A stretch of DNA of 35,591 bases from CAYGZM01 sp964354365 (lineage in GTDB: Bacteria > Planctomycetota > Phycisphaerae > Sedimentisphaerales > Anaerobacaceae): contig CAYGZM010000024.1 in the NCBI GenBank assembly GCA_964354365.1, positions 1-35,591 of the forward strand, written 5' to 3'. Below the pieces are notes generated by a model. The model did not search any database and was not told where the DNA came from. It saw only the letters and a program-made list of their open reading frames with translations. The position numbers and the translations under genes are program-made. Below, one piece after another: positions 1 to 6,954 of the stretch. The stretch's first letter is position 1; each line of letters starts with the position of its first letter.

Positions 1-28
1 CAATGAGAGTTGGGTCCTTGCAGGAAAA

Positions 29-616
29 ATGCACACAATAAAGAGAATGGTTCTGTTTGCACTCTGCCTTTTGGTTCTGGGATCGACTCAGTCCCTCTTG
101 GCCGATATTACAAATGGCCATTTCTCCGAGGACCTGTCGTCGGGCTGGAGCTGGACGCCGATCGAGAATGTGTTCTACGATAGCGACAACCACTGGGCGG
201 TTCTGAGGGTTGATGATGAGGAAGATGGCTCCGTCACTACGCTTAGCCAGGACGTCATATCTCTTCAGACTTCGGACAAGTGGCTGTTGTCCTTCGATTT
301 TGTGATGGCAACAAGTGAGCCAGGAAGCGAGACGGACGAATTCACCGCCTCGTTCGGAACGTATCGGGACACGTGGAAAGCCCCCGTTATTTTCGGCTCG
401 TACCCAGAGATGGTTAGCGTCGTCCTCGACGTCGCCGAGTGGGATCCGGGTCCGTACGAACTGGTCTTTGAATTGACAAATGAGACCGACGGGATATTAA
501 CTTCTGTCACCATAGACAATGTGCAGCTCTCTCCTGTTCCCGTCCCCGGCGCTGTTGTTCTCGGCAGCCTCGGCGTTGGCTTTGCCGGTTGGATGCTGAG
601 ACGCAGAGCAAGGTAA
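29..616 (+). CDS. PEP-CTERM-type exported protein of unknown function
   Basis: A 195-residue secreted protein. The first ~25 residues form a clear signal peptide (basic start, then the hydrophobic run MVLFALCLLVLG, ending near LLADI). The body is rich in Asp, Glu, Ser and Trp and looks like an all-beta carbohydrate-binding-like fold (FSEDLSSGWSW, later VTIDNVQLSPVP), though no named family is certain. The C-terminus is a sorting tail: a Pro-Val-Pro-Gly-Ala motif, a ~17-residue hydrophobic segment, then Arg-Arg-Arg. This is the PGA variant of PEP-CTERM signals, which in other bacteria are recognised by exosortase. An AGGA ribosome site lies just before the ATG. The gene stands alone and no exosortase is present in the window. 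The export and sorting call is firm; the function is unknown. Confidence 0.8.
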   Translation: MHTIKRMVLFALCLLVLGSTQSLLADITNGHFSEDLSSGWSWTPIENVFYDSDNHWAVLRVDDEEDGSVTTLSQDVISLQTSDKWLLSFDFVMATSEPGSETDEFTASFGTYRDTWKAPVIFGSYPEMVSVVLDVAEWDPGPYELVFELTNETDGILTSVTIDNVQLSPVPVPGAVVLGSLGVGFAGWMLRRRAR

Positions 617-918
617 GAGCATCTCCAAACCAGGGATTTCAAAGTGCTGTGAGCATCGCACTTCCGGCCCTTTTTCTTTTTACCGGACCCGTGCAGTTCA
701 GCTCTTGCAGGGCCAACAAACCGCCCCAAGCCTCACGGCTTTGTGTTCACAGCTCTCTCTTGGGGGGCGGGGGGGGTGAAATTGGGTATATTCATATCAG
801 GGTTGATTTCTGCCGGCTGTTCAATTAGAATGCCCGCCGAAAACAAAGACGCAAGGGTGGTGCATACCCTGTCGTGAACAAAGAACCTGCAGAACATAAG
901 GAAGGCACAGAGAAAAAG
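617..918. other. Intergenic region between the PEP-CTERM gene and the polyamine operon
   Basis: About 300 bases without a convincing gene. It holds a G-tract near 762-777 and the sigma70-like promoter listed separately at 803-831. Short ORFs here show no protein-like composition. Confidence 0.6.
803..831 (+). promoter_or_regulatory. Putative sigma70-type promoter for the polyamine operon
   Basis: TTGATT at 803-808 and TAGAAT at 826-831 are separated by exactly 17 bases. The second matches TATAAT at five of six positions. It lies about 90 bases before the chosen start of the deoxyhypusine-synthase-like gene. Called by eye only. Confidence 0.45.
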
Positions 919-2103
919 ATGGCAAAACAAAAGTCAAGCCGGATGAATAAATCACAGTATCTCTGCGGGAAGCGCATTCTTCCGGAATCGATTTCCAAGG
1001 CCACAGATATTGTCAAATTGATAGATGGTATGGATGCCTACAACGGCGGAAGACTGAGAGCCGCCTGTCATTTATTGAGGGACAGATATTCCCAGGAAGA
1101 TGTCACTATAGGTTTGAGCCTTGCGGGGGCTTTGACGCCAGCGGGACTGGGGCCTTGCGCAATAATTCCCCTGATGAACCACGGCTTTGTCGATTGGCTC
1201 AGCGCGACGGGCGCGAATATGTATCACGATTTGCACTTCGCATTCAACCTGCCGATGCACAGGGGCAGCCATACCGTTGACGACGCCGATTTGAGGGAAA
1301 AAGGCATCACAAGGATTTATGACATACTGTTTGATTATGAAGATGTCCTGATGGAGACCGACAGGAGGCTCAGAGAGATACTGGTCAGGCCGGAATTTCA
1401 GAAGGAAATGGGCACGCGGGAATTCTATCATCATCTCGGGAAAATTCTTAACGACCTCGAACAGAAAAACAAACTCGGCCAGGTAAGCGTTTTGGCGGCG
1501 GCGTACAGAAACGGCATACCGGTCTTTACGTCGTCTCCGGGGGATTCGACAATCGGCATGAACGTCGCCGGGATCGAGCTTCTGGCGGAGGCGGCAAGCA
1601 TGCAGGATTTGTTCAAATTGAAAATAAATCCGAGCATCGATGTAAATGATTCGACGGCGATAATACTGAACGCCAAAAAATATGAAAACGGAAAAACAGC
1701 GGTTATCCTGATTGGGGGCGGCAGTCCCAAGAACTTCATGCTCCAGACGGAGCCGCAGATTCAGGAGGTGCTGATGATCCCGGAGGCGGGTCAGGATTAT
1801 GATATCAACGTGACGGACGCCAGGCCGGACACCGGAGGATTGTCGGGAGCCTCGCCGAGCGAGGCTGCAAGCTGGGGGAAAATCGACCCGACGAAATTGG
1901 AGGAAACCGTAACGGCGTATCTCGACGTCACGGCGGCGCTGCCGATGATGGTTGCGTATGTCCTGCAAACCACCAGGCCCAAGAAACAAAAGAGACTATA
2001 TTACCGGGCGGAGGAACTGCACGAGAAGCTCATAAAGTCATATCTTGAAAATAATAAAGAGGTCGAGAAACTCAAGAAGCTCATAAAGAAGCTGAATGCC
2101 TGA
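919..2103 (+). CDS. Deoxyhypusine synthase-like enzyme (possible homospermidine synthase)
   Basis: A 394-residue member of the deoxyhypusine synthase family. Those enzymes use NAD to transfer the aminobutyl group of spermidine through a lysine imine. Bacteria lack the eIF5A substrate, and bacterial homologues are thought to make homospermidine or related polyamines. Family signs are the NAD-site region FTSSPGDSTIGMNVAG, the GGGSPKNF motif whose lysine (codon 1729-1731) corresponds to the catalytic lysine, and a C-terminal DARPDTGG...SEAASWGKI segment closely matching the family's SGARPDEAVSWGKI region. The ATG at 919 was chosen: GTG at 874 and ATG at 943 are also possible, but no start has an ideal ribosome site. 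A decarboxylase gene follows after 17 bases, which supports a polyamine role. The family is certain; the exact product is inferred. Confidence 0.85.
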   Translation: MAKQKSSRMNKSQYLCGKRILPESISKATDIVKLIDGMDAYNGGRLRAACHLLRDRYSQEDVTIGLSLAGALTPAGLGPCAIIPLMNHGFVDWLSATGANMYHDLHFAFNLPMHRGSHTVDDADLREKGITRIYDILFDYEDVLMETDRRLREILVRPEFQKEMGTREFYHHLGKILNDLEQKNKLGQVSVLAAAYRNGIPVFTSSPGDSTIGMNVAGIELLAEAASMQDLFKLKINPSIDVNDSTAIILNAKKYENGKTAVILIGGGSPKNFMLQTEPQIQEVLMIPEAGQDYDINVTDARPDTGGLSGASPSEAASWGKIDPTKLEETVTAYLDVTAALPMMVAYVLQTTRPKKQKRLYYRAEELHEKLIKSYLENNKEVEKLKKLIKKLNA

Positions 2104-2120
2104 CAAAGAACGGGAAGGAT

Positions 2121-3263
2121 ATGAACGAAAAACTTCATGAACTGGCGGAAAAGCACGGGACCCCTTTATTCATAATTGACCATGACATAATAAGGCAGAA
2201 CTATCGCGCCTTTAAGAAACATTTGCCGAGGGTCCAGGCTTACTACGCGATTAAGGCCAATTCAAATCACGAGATAATCAAGACGCTGTTCAACGAGGGC
2301 GCGAGCTTTGACGTTGCTTCGTATAATGAGTTCATGCAGATTTATGAATACATCAAGAACTTTGAAGAGAGAGACAAAGACTTCTATATCTGGGACAAAA
2401 TAATCTTCTCAAACACAATAAAAGACCGGCAAACTCTAAGAAAGATAAGGCAATATAGGCCTCTTGTTACTTATGACAATAAGGACGAGCTACAGAAGAT
2501 CAAGGAGAATTGCGATACCGCAGGCCTGGTTTTGAGATTGAAGGTCCCGGATACCGGCTCGCAGGTTGAGATGAGTTCGAAATTCGGGGCTGAGCCGGGT
2601 GATGCGTATGACCTGATAAAACAGGCCTTTGATTTGGGCCTGGTAGTGGAGGGACTGAGCTTTCATGTCGGAAGCCAGTGCACTAATTTTGACAATTACG
2701 CCGCTGCATTGCAGATTACATCTGAGATTCTTCATGATTGCCGCAAGAAGGGCTACAATCTGAAAATAGTCGATATCGGCGGCGGATTTCCTGTGCCATA
2801 CGACCAGCGGGTTCCCAAGTTCGAGAAGCTCGGCGAAGTGATAGATTCCGAGTGCACGAGACTGTTCCCGCAGGATATTGAGATTATAGCTGAGCCGGGA
2901 AGATTCATTGTGGCGACTTCAGCCGTGCTGGTTTCGGAAATAATAGGCAAGGCCAGGAGGGATGGAAAGGTCTTCTACTACATAAATGACGGGGTCTATC
3001 ATACATTCTCAGGGGTGGTTTTCGATCACTGGATTCCGCACTTTCAGCCTTTCAAATCCGGCGAAATGGAGGTCTGCGCCGTTGTCGGGCCTACGTGCGA
3101 TAGTTTTGACAAGATTTCCCTGTCGGAGCAGCTCCCGGGCGACCTGCAAATCGGCGATTATCTGTGCACGGAGAACATAGGGGCATACAGCATTGTTTCT
3201 TCAACGAAATTCAACGGCTTCGACGGCGCCAAAACCCTGCATATGAACAATCAGAGCGTCTGA
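2121..3263 (+). CDS. PLP-dependent ornithine/lysine decarboxylase, group IV (alanine racemase fold)
   Basis: A 380-residue cytoplasmic decarboxylase, the usual length for bacterial enzymes of the eukaryotic ODC type. Lys45 in YYAIKANS should bind pyridoxal phosphate. FHVGSQ, the glycine loop DIGGGFP and AEPGRF form the phosphate and cofactor site, and GPTCDSFD contains the C326-D327 pair used for substrate recognition and catalysis in ODC/LDC. That motif favours ornithine or lysine decarboxylase over diaminopimelate, arginine or carboxynorspermidine decarboxylase, but the diamine is not settled by sequence. A GGGAAGG ribosome site sits immediately before the ATG. It lies 17 bases after the deoxyhypusine-synthase-like gene, so the two are very likely co-transcribed and together could convert ornithine to putrescine and then to a longer polyamine. 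Confidence 0.88.
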   Translation: MNEKLHELAEKHGTPLFIIDHDIIRQNYRAFKKHLPRVQAYYAIKANSNHEIIKTLFNEGASFDVASYNEFMQIYEYIKNFEERDKDFYIWDKIIFSNTIKDRQTLRKIRQYRPLVTYDNKDELQKIKENCDTAGLVLRLKVPDTGSQVEMSSKFGAEPGDAYDLIKQAFDLGLVVEGLSFHVGSQCTNFDNYAAALQITSEILHDCRKKGYNLKIVDIGGGFPVPYDQRVPKFEKLGEVIDSECTRLFPQDIEIIAEPGRFIVATSAVLVSEIIGKARRDGKVFYYINDGVYHTFSGVVFDHWIPHFQPFKSGEMEVCAVVGPTCDSFDKISLSEQLPGDLQIGDYLCTENIGAYSIVSSTKFNGFDGAKTLHMNNQSV

Positions 3264-3273
3264 CAAAAAGTAC

Positions 3274-3302
3274 CCTTGCTCTGTTCGAGACACGGAGCAA
3301 GG
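3274..3302 (+). terminator. Strong hairpin ending the polyamine operon
   Basis: An 11-bp stem (3274-3284 with 3292-3302, one G-T pair) and a 7-base loop begin 11 bases after the decarboxylase stop. There is no T-tract immediately after it (a T run occurs near 3325), so it may be a terminator or an mRNA-stabilising hairpin. Confidence 0.5.
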
Positions 3303-3622
3303 CGCAGAGCCCCGAAGGGAAATCTGTTTTTTGGTTCAACTCCGAAAAAGTTGGTGAATTTAACGCATGAAAAACAAAGGATTTATCGCATCGTTGGCGC
3401 CAGCATACATTTGTAAGTGGGCGCCACCATTGAAGATACCGCCCCATGCCGTATGCCGCCATTCGGGCGCTCGGGTCGCTTCCCAGCATTGGCCTATCCT
3501 CCCGATGGCAGCCAGATTATACCCATACATGCTGTTGCCTTAAAGCGTTAAATCCAAAATACTTATGTATTACTTCTGCCATAGACTTACCAACTGTTTT
3601 GGACGAGAACCTGTTTTTTAAT

Positions 3623-3665
3623 AGATTCCTCGACTTCGGCCCGAGGGGCCTCCGCTCGGAATGAC
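3623..3665. repeat. Dispersed repeat, copy A (AGATTCCTCG...GCTCGGAATGAC type)
   Basis: This stretch begins AGATTCCTCG and ends GCTCGGAATGAC. The same ends occur in reverse complement at 31680-31706 (GTCATTCCGAGC...GAGGAATCT). The copy here carries about 16 extra central bases forming CTTCGGCCCGAGGGGCC. Confidence 0.6.
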
Positions 3666-3787
3666 CTGACCTTGGACTCTTCAACAGAGCATTAGACCTT
3701 CTTAGATTTCTCCGCCCGCCTGTTCACAGCGACTTCTGTGCCTTCCTTTGCTGCTCAGACTGACCGATTAAGATTGTCATGCTGAGT

Positions 3788-3849
3788 CACTTGGCCCCAG
3801 GCCTCTCCGCTGGGAGTCCCGGCACTGGCCGTCCCCAGCGGGACAAGTG
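3788..3849. repeat. Imperfect inverted repeat / large hairpin
   Basis: CCGCTGGG (3807-3814) pairs with CCCAGCGG (3834-3841), and further out CACTTG (3788-3793) pairs with CAAGTG (3844-3849). No T-tract follows, so it is not an obvious terminator. It may be a repeat remnant or a structured RNA. Confidence 0.4.
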
Positions 3850-4109
3850 GGACGTGGGGGGGACGAAGCACCCGGGCTTAGCATTGAGAACCTATGCGCT
3901 CGCGGGCCAGCCCGCCGGTGCTTGGGCGGGCAAGATTCCCTGATAGAGGTCTGCGGCGGCGGACACAGGGGAAACCGCCAAAAGAACAGGGGAAAACCTG
4001 GTAAATCGACGCCGTCAAAGAACCGACGTGGAAATACGGGCTGTTGTGTGTAAGTGCAGGCCGACATAGGGCTTTATGCACGCTGACGGCCCATATTATG
4101 GGGCGAGCA

Positions 4110-4159
4110 GTGGCACGGGCTTCCAGCCCGTGAAAACACGGCCGAGATGGCCGTGCCAC
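4110..4159. repeat. Nested palindromic dispersed repeat
   Basis: Two hairpins lie side by side: CACGGGCT/AGCCCGTG (4114-4132) and CACGGCC/GGCCGTG (4137-4155). The outer arms GTGGCACGG (4110-4118) and CCGTGCCAC (4151-4159) also pair, so a cruciform-like element is possible. The arrangement resembles short interspersed palindromic elements common in environmental bacterial genomes. It supplies an in-frame ATG at 4147 that should not be taken as the receptor start. Confidence 0.65.
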
Positions 4160-4176
4160 AGCTTGGGGGCACGATT

Positions 4177-6231
4177 ATGACGACAGAAGGCTTCTCTCCG
4201 AAAAACAAGCACTGGCGCGTTCTTGTGATTCTGGGCCTGCTTGGGCTTTGTGCGCAGGCACTTGCGGCGCCGGCCGAACCGAACAAGGCAGCAGATTTGT
4301 TTGAAATGTCCATAGAGCAACTGATGGACATTGAAGTAGTCTCTGCGTCTCGCCAGACACAGAAGATTGGCGAGTTATCTGTCCCGGTCAGCATCATCAC
4401 GGCTGAGGACATTCGGCGCAGCGGGCTGACGAGCATTCCACAAATCCTACAGTTTGCCTGCGGCGTGGATGTGCTGCAACTGCAGCGCAATACGTACGCT
4501 GTCGGAGTTCGGGGGCTGCACGACGTCATCTCGGACAGAGTGAAACTGCTCGTGAACGGGCGACTGGCTGACAATACGGCCTTCGGAGGACCTGAATGGT
4601 ACAGTCTGCCCGTCCTTGTTCACGACATCGAACGGATTGAGATTGTTCGCGGGCCGAGCGGCGCCGTCTGGGGCGCAAACGCTTTTACGGGCGCCATAAA
4701 CATCATAACTAAAAAACCTGAGGATGTGCTCGGATATTTCGGCTCAACAACGCTCAACGAATTCGGCGATACTTACACGCATCTGCGCTGGGGGGAGAAG
4801 CAGGGCGGATGGAGCTGGCGGGCATCAGCGGGTTATGAAGATATTGGCAGCTCCGACGACGCCATAGACGGAACGGCGTCGCAAAAATCCTTCATGCCCG
4901 CGATCGACGGCTTAACGGGTTATAACGGTTTCGTGGCGAGAGATTTCTCTCGCAATGAGCGCTTCGATACGGAAGCCTTCTACAAAGCCTCAGAAGAAAC
5001 CGAGATCTCATTCGGGACAGGATACTCACACTTAGAGACCGGCGACTATGAGCAGCTGGGGTATTTTCCAATGAAGGATACTCGCAACGAAATGGTCCGC
5101 GCTTTCGCGAAGGTGGACCACGAATTCGAGAACGGAGACACAGGATATCTACAATGGTTCGGCAATTTCTGGAACGGCAACTGGCCTCAATTTGGCCTGT
5201 ACGGATCGAGTCAGAATAATCTTGAAGGGCAGTACAACTTTGCCCCCGCCCAGCGCCACCGTGTGTCCGTCGGCGCCAACATCCAGTGGACACGCATAAA
5301 CACGGACAGAGATACCGCCCAACAGTATTTTTATCCGGGCGAGCCGTTCGATGAGCACATGGCGGGCCTGTATGTGGTTGACCGGTGGCGGGCAACGGAT
5401 CGCTTGACGATTGAGGGACAGATCAGGGGTGACTGCTACTCAGAGACCACGACCGACTGGGCCGGCCGGTTGACCGCGCTATATGCGCTGGATGAACAGA
5501 AAAATCACACGGTTCGCATCGGCACAGCGAAGGCCTTCCGCACGCCGTTTCTAGCCGTGCGCAAGGTCAGGGGTCAGAAGCTGCCGGTGGGAGGCGGGCT
5601 GTATATGCTTAACGTCGATTTGCCTCCCGATGACCTTGAGAACGAAGAGACATGGTCGCTCGAAGCAGGTTACACGGGCAAACTGGCTCATGGAGTCACT
5701 CTTAGGGCCGACACATACTACCAGCGCTTCAGCAAGCTCATCGGCCATCTCAAAACGACCGATATGCTCGGATTGGTTCACTACACACCCGACAATACCG
5801 ACGGGGCGGATTCCTGGGGGACTGAATTGGAATTGACAGTAGAACGCAAGACGGGTAGAGTTTCAGCGTGGTATGCGTACAACGACTTCGAACCGGACCA
5901 ATCGCATCAATCAGTCAGGTCCAACCTGCCCGCACAACATAAGGTCGGATTAACAGGCCGCCTGTATCTCGACGAAGGCTGGGCCTTAAACGCCAATTAC
6001 AGATTCACGGACACTACCCCCGGCAACCCGTCGAATGATGTGCCTGTCGGCAGCTCACATCGCCTGGATCTGACGGTTTCAAAAGAAATCTCGAAAGGCA
6101 GGGGCGAAGTTCTGTTCGGTGTCGCCGACCTGCTGAACAAGACGCACGATCCTATCAAAGGCAATTCGACATTGACCGGGCACGAGATTCCAGGGCGTAC
6201 GTACTTTATGAGCGTTCTGTGGAGATTCTGA
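4177..6231 (+). CDS. TonB-dependent outer-membrane receptor
   Basis: A 684-residue outer-membrane receptor for energy-dependent uptake or sensing of a ligand that cannot be named from sequence. A signal peptide (VLVILGLLGLCAQALAA) is followed by a DLFEMSIEQLMDIEV segment, typical of receptors found beside sensor proteins. The plug domain is at about residues 40-170 (VSIITAEDIRRSG, GVRGLHD, DIERIEIVRGPSGAVWGANAFTGAINIITKK), and the rest is a beta-barrel ending in the classic C-terminal phenylalanine (SVLWRF). The ATG at 4177 was chosen because the in-frame ATG at 4147 lies in a palindromic repeat and a G-rich ribosome site precedes 4177. The YfiR-like gene starts 16 bases after the stop, so receptor, periplasmic protein and kinase look like one signalling operon. 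Confidence 0.92.
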   Translation: MTTEGFSPKNKHWRVLVILGLLGLCAQALAAPAEPNKAADLFEMSIEQLMDIEVVSASRQTQKIGELSVPVSIITAEDIRRSGLTSIPQILQFACGVDVLQLQRNTYAVGVRGLHDVISDRVKLLVNGRLADNTAFGGPEWYSLPVLVHDIERIEIVRGPSGAVWGANAFTGAINIITKKPEDVLGYFGSTTLNEFGDTYTHLRWGEKQGGWSWRASAGYEDIGSSDDAIDGTASQKSFMPAIDGLTGYNGFVARDFSRNERFDTEAFYKASEETEISFGTGYSHLETGDYEQLGYFPMKDTRNEMVRAFAKVDHEFENGDTGYLQWFGNFWNGNWPQFGLYGSSQNNLEGQYNFAPAQRHRVSVGANIQWTRINTDRDTAQQYFYPGEPFDEHMAGLYVVDRWRATDRLTIEGQIRGDCYSETTTDWAGRLTALYALDEQKNHTVRIGTAKAFRTPFLAVRKVRGQKLPVGGGLYMLNVDLPPDDLENEETWSLEAGYTGKLAHGVTLRADTYYQRFSKLIGHLKTTDMLGLVHYTPDNTDGADSWGTELELTVERKTGRVSAWYAYNDFEPDQSHQSVRSNLPAQHKVGLTGRLYLDEGWALNANYRFTDTTPGNPSNDVPVGSSHRLDLTVSKEISKGRGEVLFGVADLLNKTHDPIKGNSTLTGHEIPGRTYFMSVLWRF

Positions 6232-6247
6232 GTTGTAGGAGTCGCAG

Positions 6248-6919
6248 TTGGATCAGCGTGAAAGTATGGAAAGGCAGTTATCCGGTATGAGCAATACACT
6301 CAACAGGCTGGCGTTGGTGTGCGTTGCTCTGTCGCTGGTCTGTGCGCCGGCGGCTCCTTGCGCTGAGCCGGATTCCATTCAGGAGTATCAGATCAAGGCT
6401 GCGTTCCTATACAATTTTATTAAGTTTGTGGACTGGCCCAAAGAAACGACGGCTGATGCCAATGAGCCGATAACCATCGGAATTATCGGCAAGGACCCTT
6501 ATGGGAATGCCTTTGAACCTGTCAAGGACAAGGATGTCAAAGGCAAGAAGGTCGTTGTGAAACGGTTTAAGAGCATTGCAGACCTGAAGAAACTGGGCAA
6601 GAGCGGCAAAGACGAGCTGGACCGGCAGATCGAAGCAGTTAAGAAATGCCACTTGCTGTTTGTCTGCTCGTCCGAAAAGGAATATCTCAAGGACATTGTG
6701 AATGCGGTCAAGTCCCGCCCCGTTCTGACGGTGGGAGATACTGAGGAGTTTTTGCAATCGGGCGGCATCATCAGCTTCGTTATGAAGGACCAAAAGGTGC
6801 GTTTCGAGGTCAACGCCGCCGCCGCCAAACACGCCAAGCTAAAGGTAAGGTCTCAGCTTTTGCGCCTTGCAAAAAGGGTGATTGAGGAAAAGGACACTCC
6901 CGAAAGCGACAGCAAATGA
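6248..6919 (+). CDS. YfiR-family periplasmic protein (DUF4154)
   Basis: A 223-residue exported protein with a hydrophobic signal (LALVCVALSLVCAPAAPCAEP). The mature part opens with the family signature YQIKAAFLYNFIKFVDWP and continues with IGIIGKDPYGN, CHLLFVCSSE, PVLTVGDTEEFLQSGGIISF and VRFEVNAAAAK, covering the whole DUF4154 domain. In Pseudomonas, YfiR is a periplasmic repressor of the inner-membrane CHASE8 protein YfiN. Here the next gene is a membrane sensor kinase rather than a diguanylate cyclase. A TTG at 6248 has a good AGGAG site six bases upstream; ATG at 6287 would give a shorter, more typical signal peptide. The family is certain; the kinase as partner is inferred from position. 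Confidence 0.88.
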   Translation: MDQRESMERQLSGMSNTLNRLALVCVALSLVCAPAAPCAEPDSIQEYQIKAAFLYNFIKFVDWPKETTADANEPITIGIIGKDPYGNAFEPVKDKDVKGKKVVVKRFKSIADLKKLGKSGKDELDRQIEAVKKCHLLFVCSSEKEYLKDIVNAVKSRPVLTVGDTEEFLQSGGIISFVMKDQKVRFEVNAAAAKHAKLKVRSQLLRLAKRVIEEKDTPESDSK

Positions 6920-6954
6920 TGGAAAGAGCCGGTTGAGAATATGAGGTATAGCTT

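Larger units (their letters stand above)
3303..4110. other. Long non-coding, repeat-containing intergenic region
   Basis: About 800 bases between the polyamine operon and the TonB receptor. No ORF has believable protein composition on either strand. It contains a dispersed-repeat copy (3623-3665), a large imperfect inverted repeat (3788-3849) and a terminal palindromic repeat (4110-4159), each listed separately. Parts look like accumulated repeat remnants rather than a decayed gene. Confidence 0.55.
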
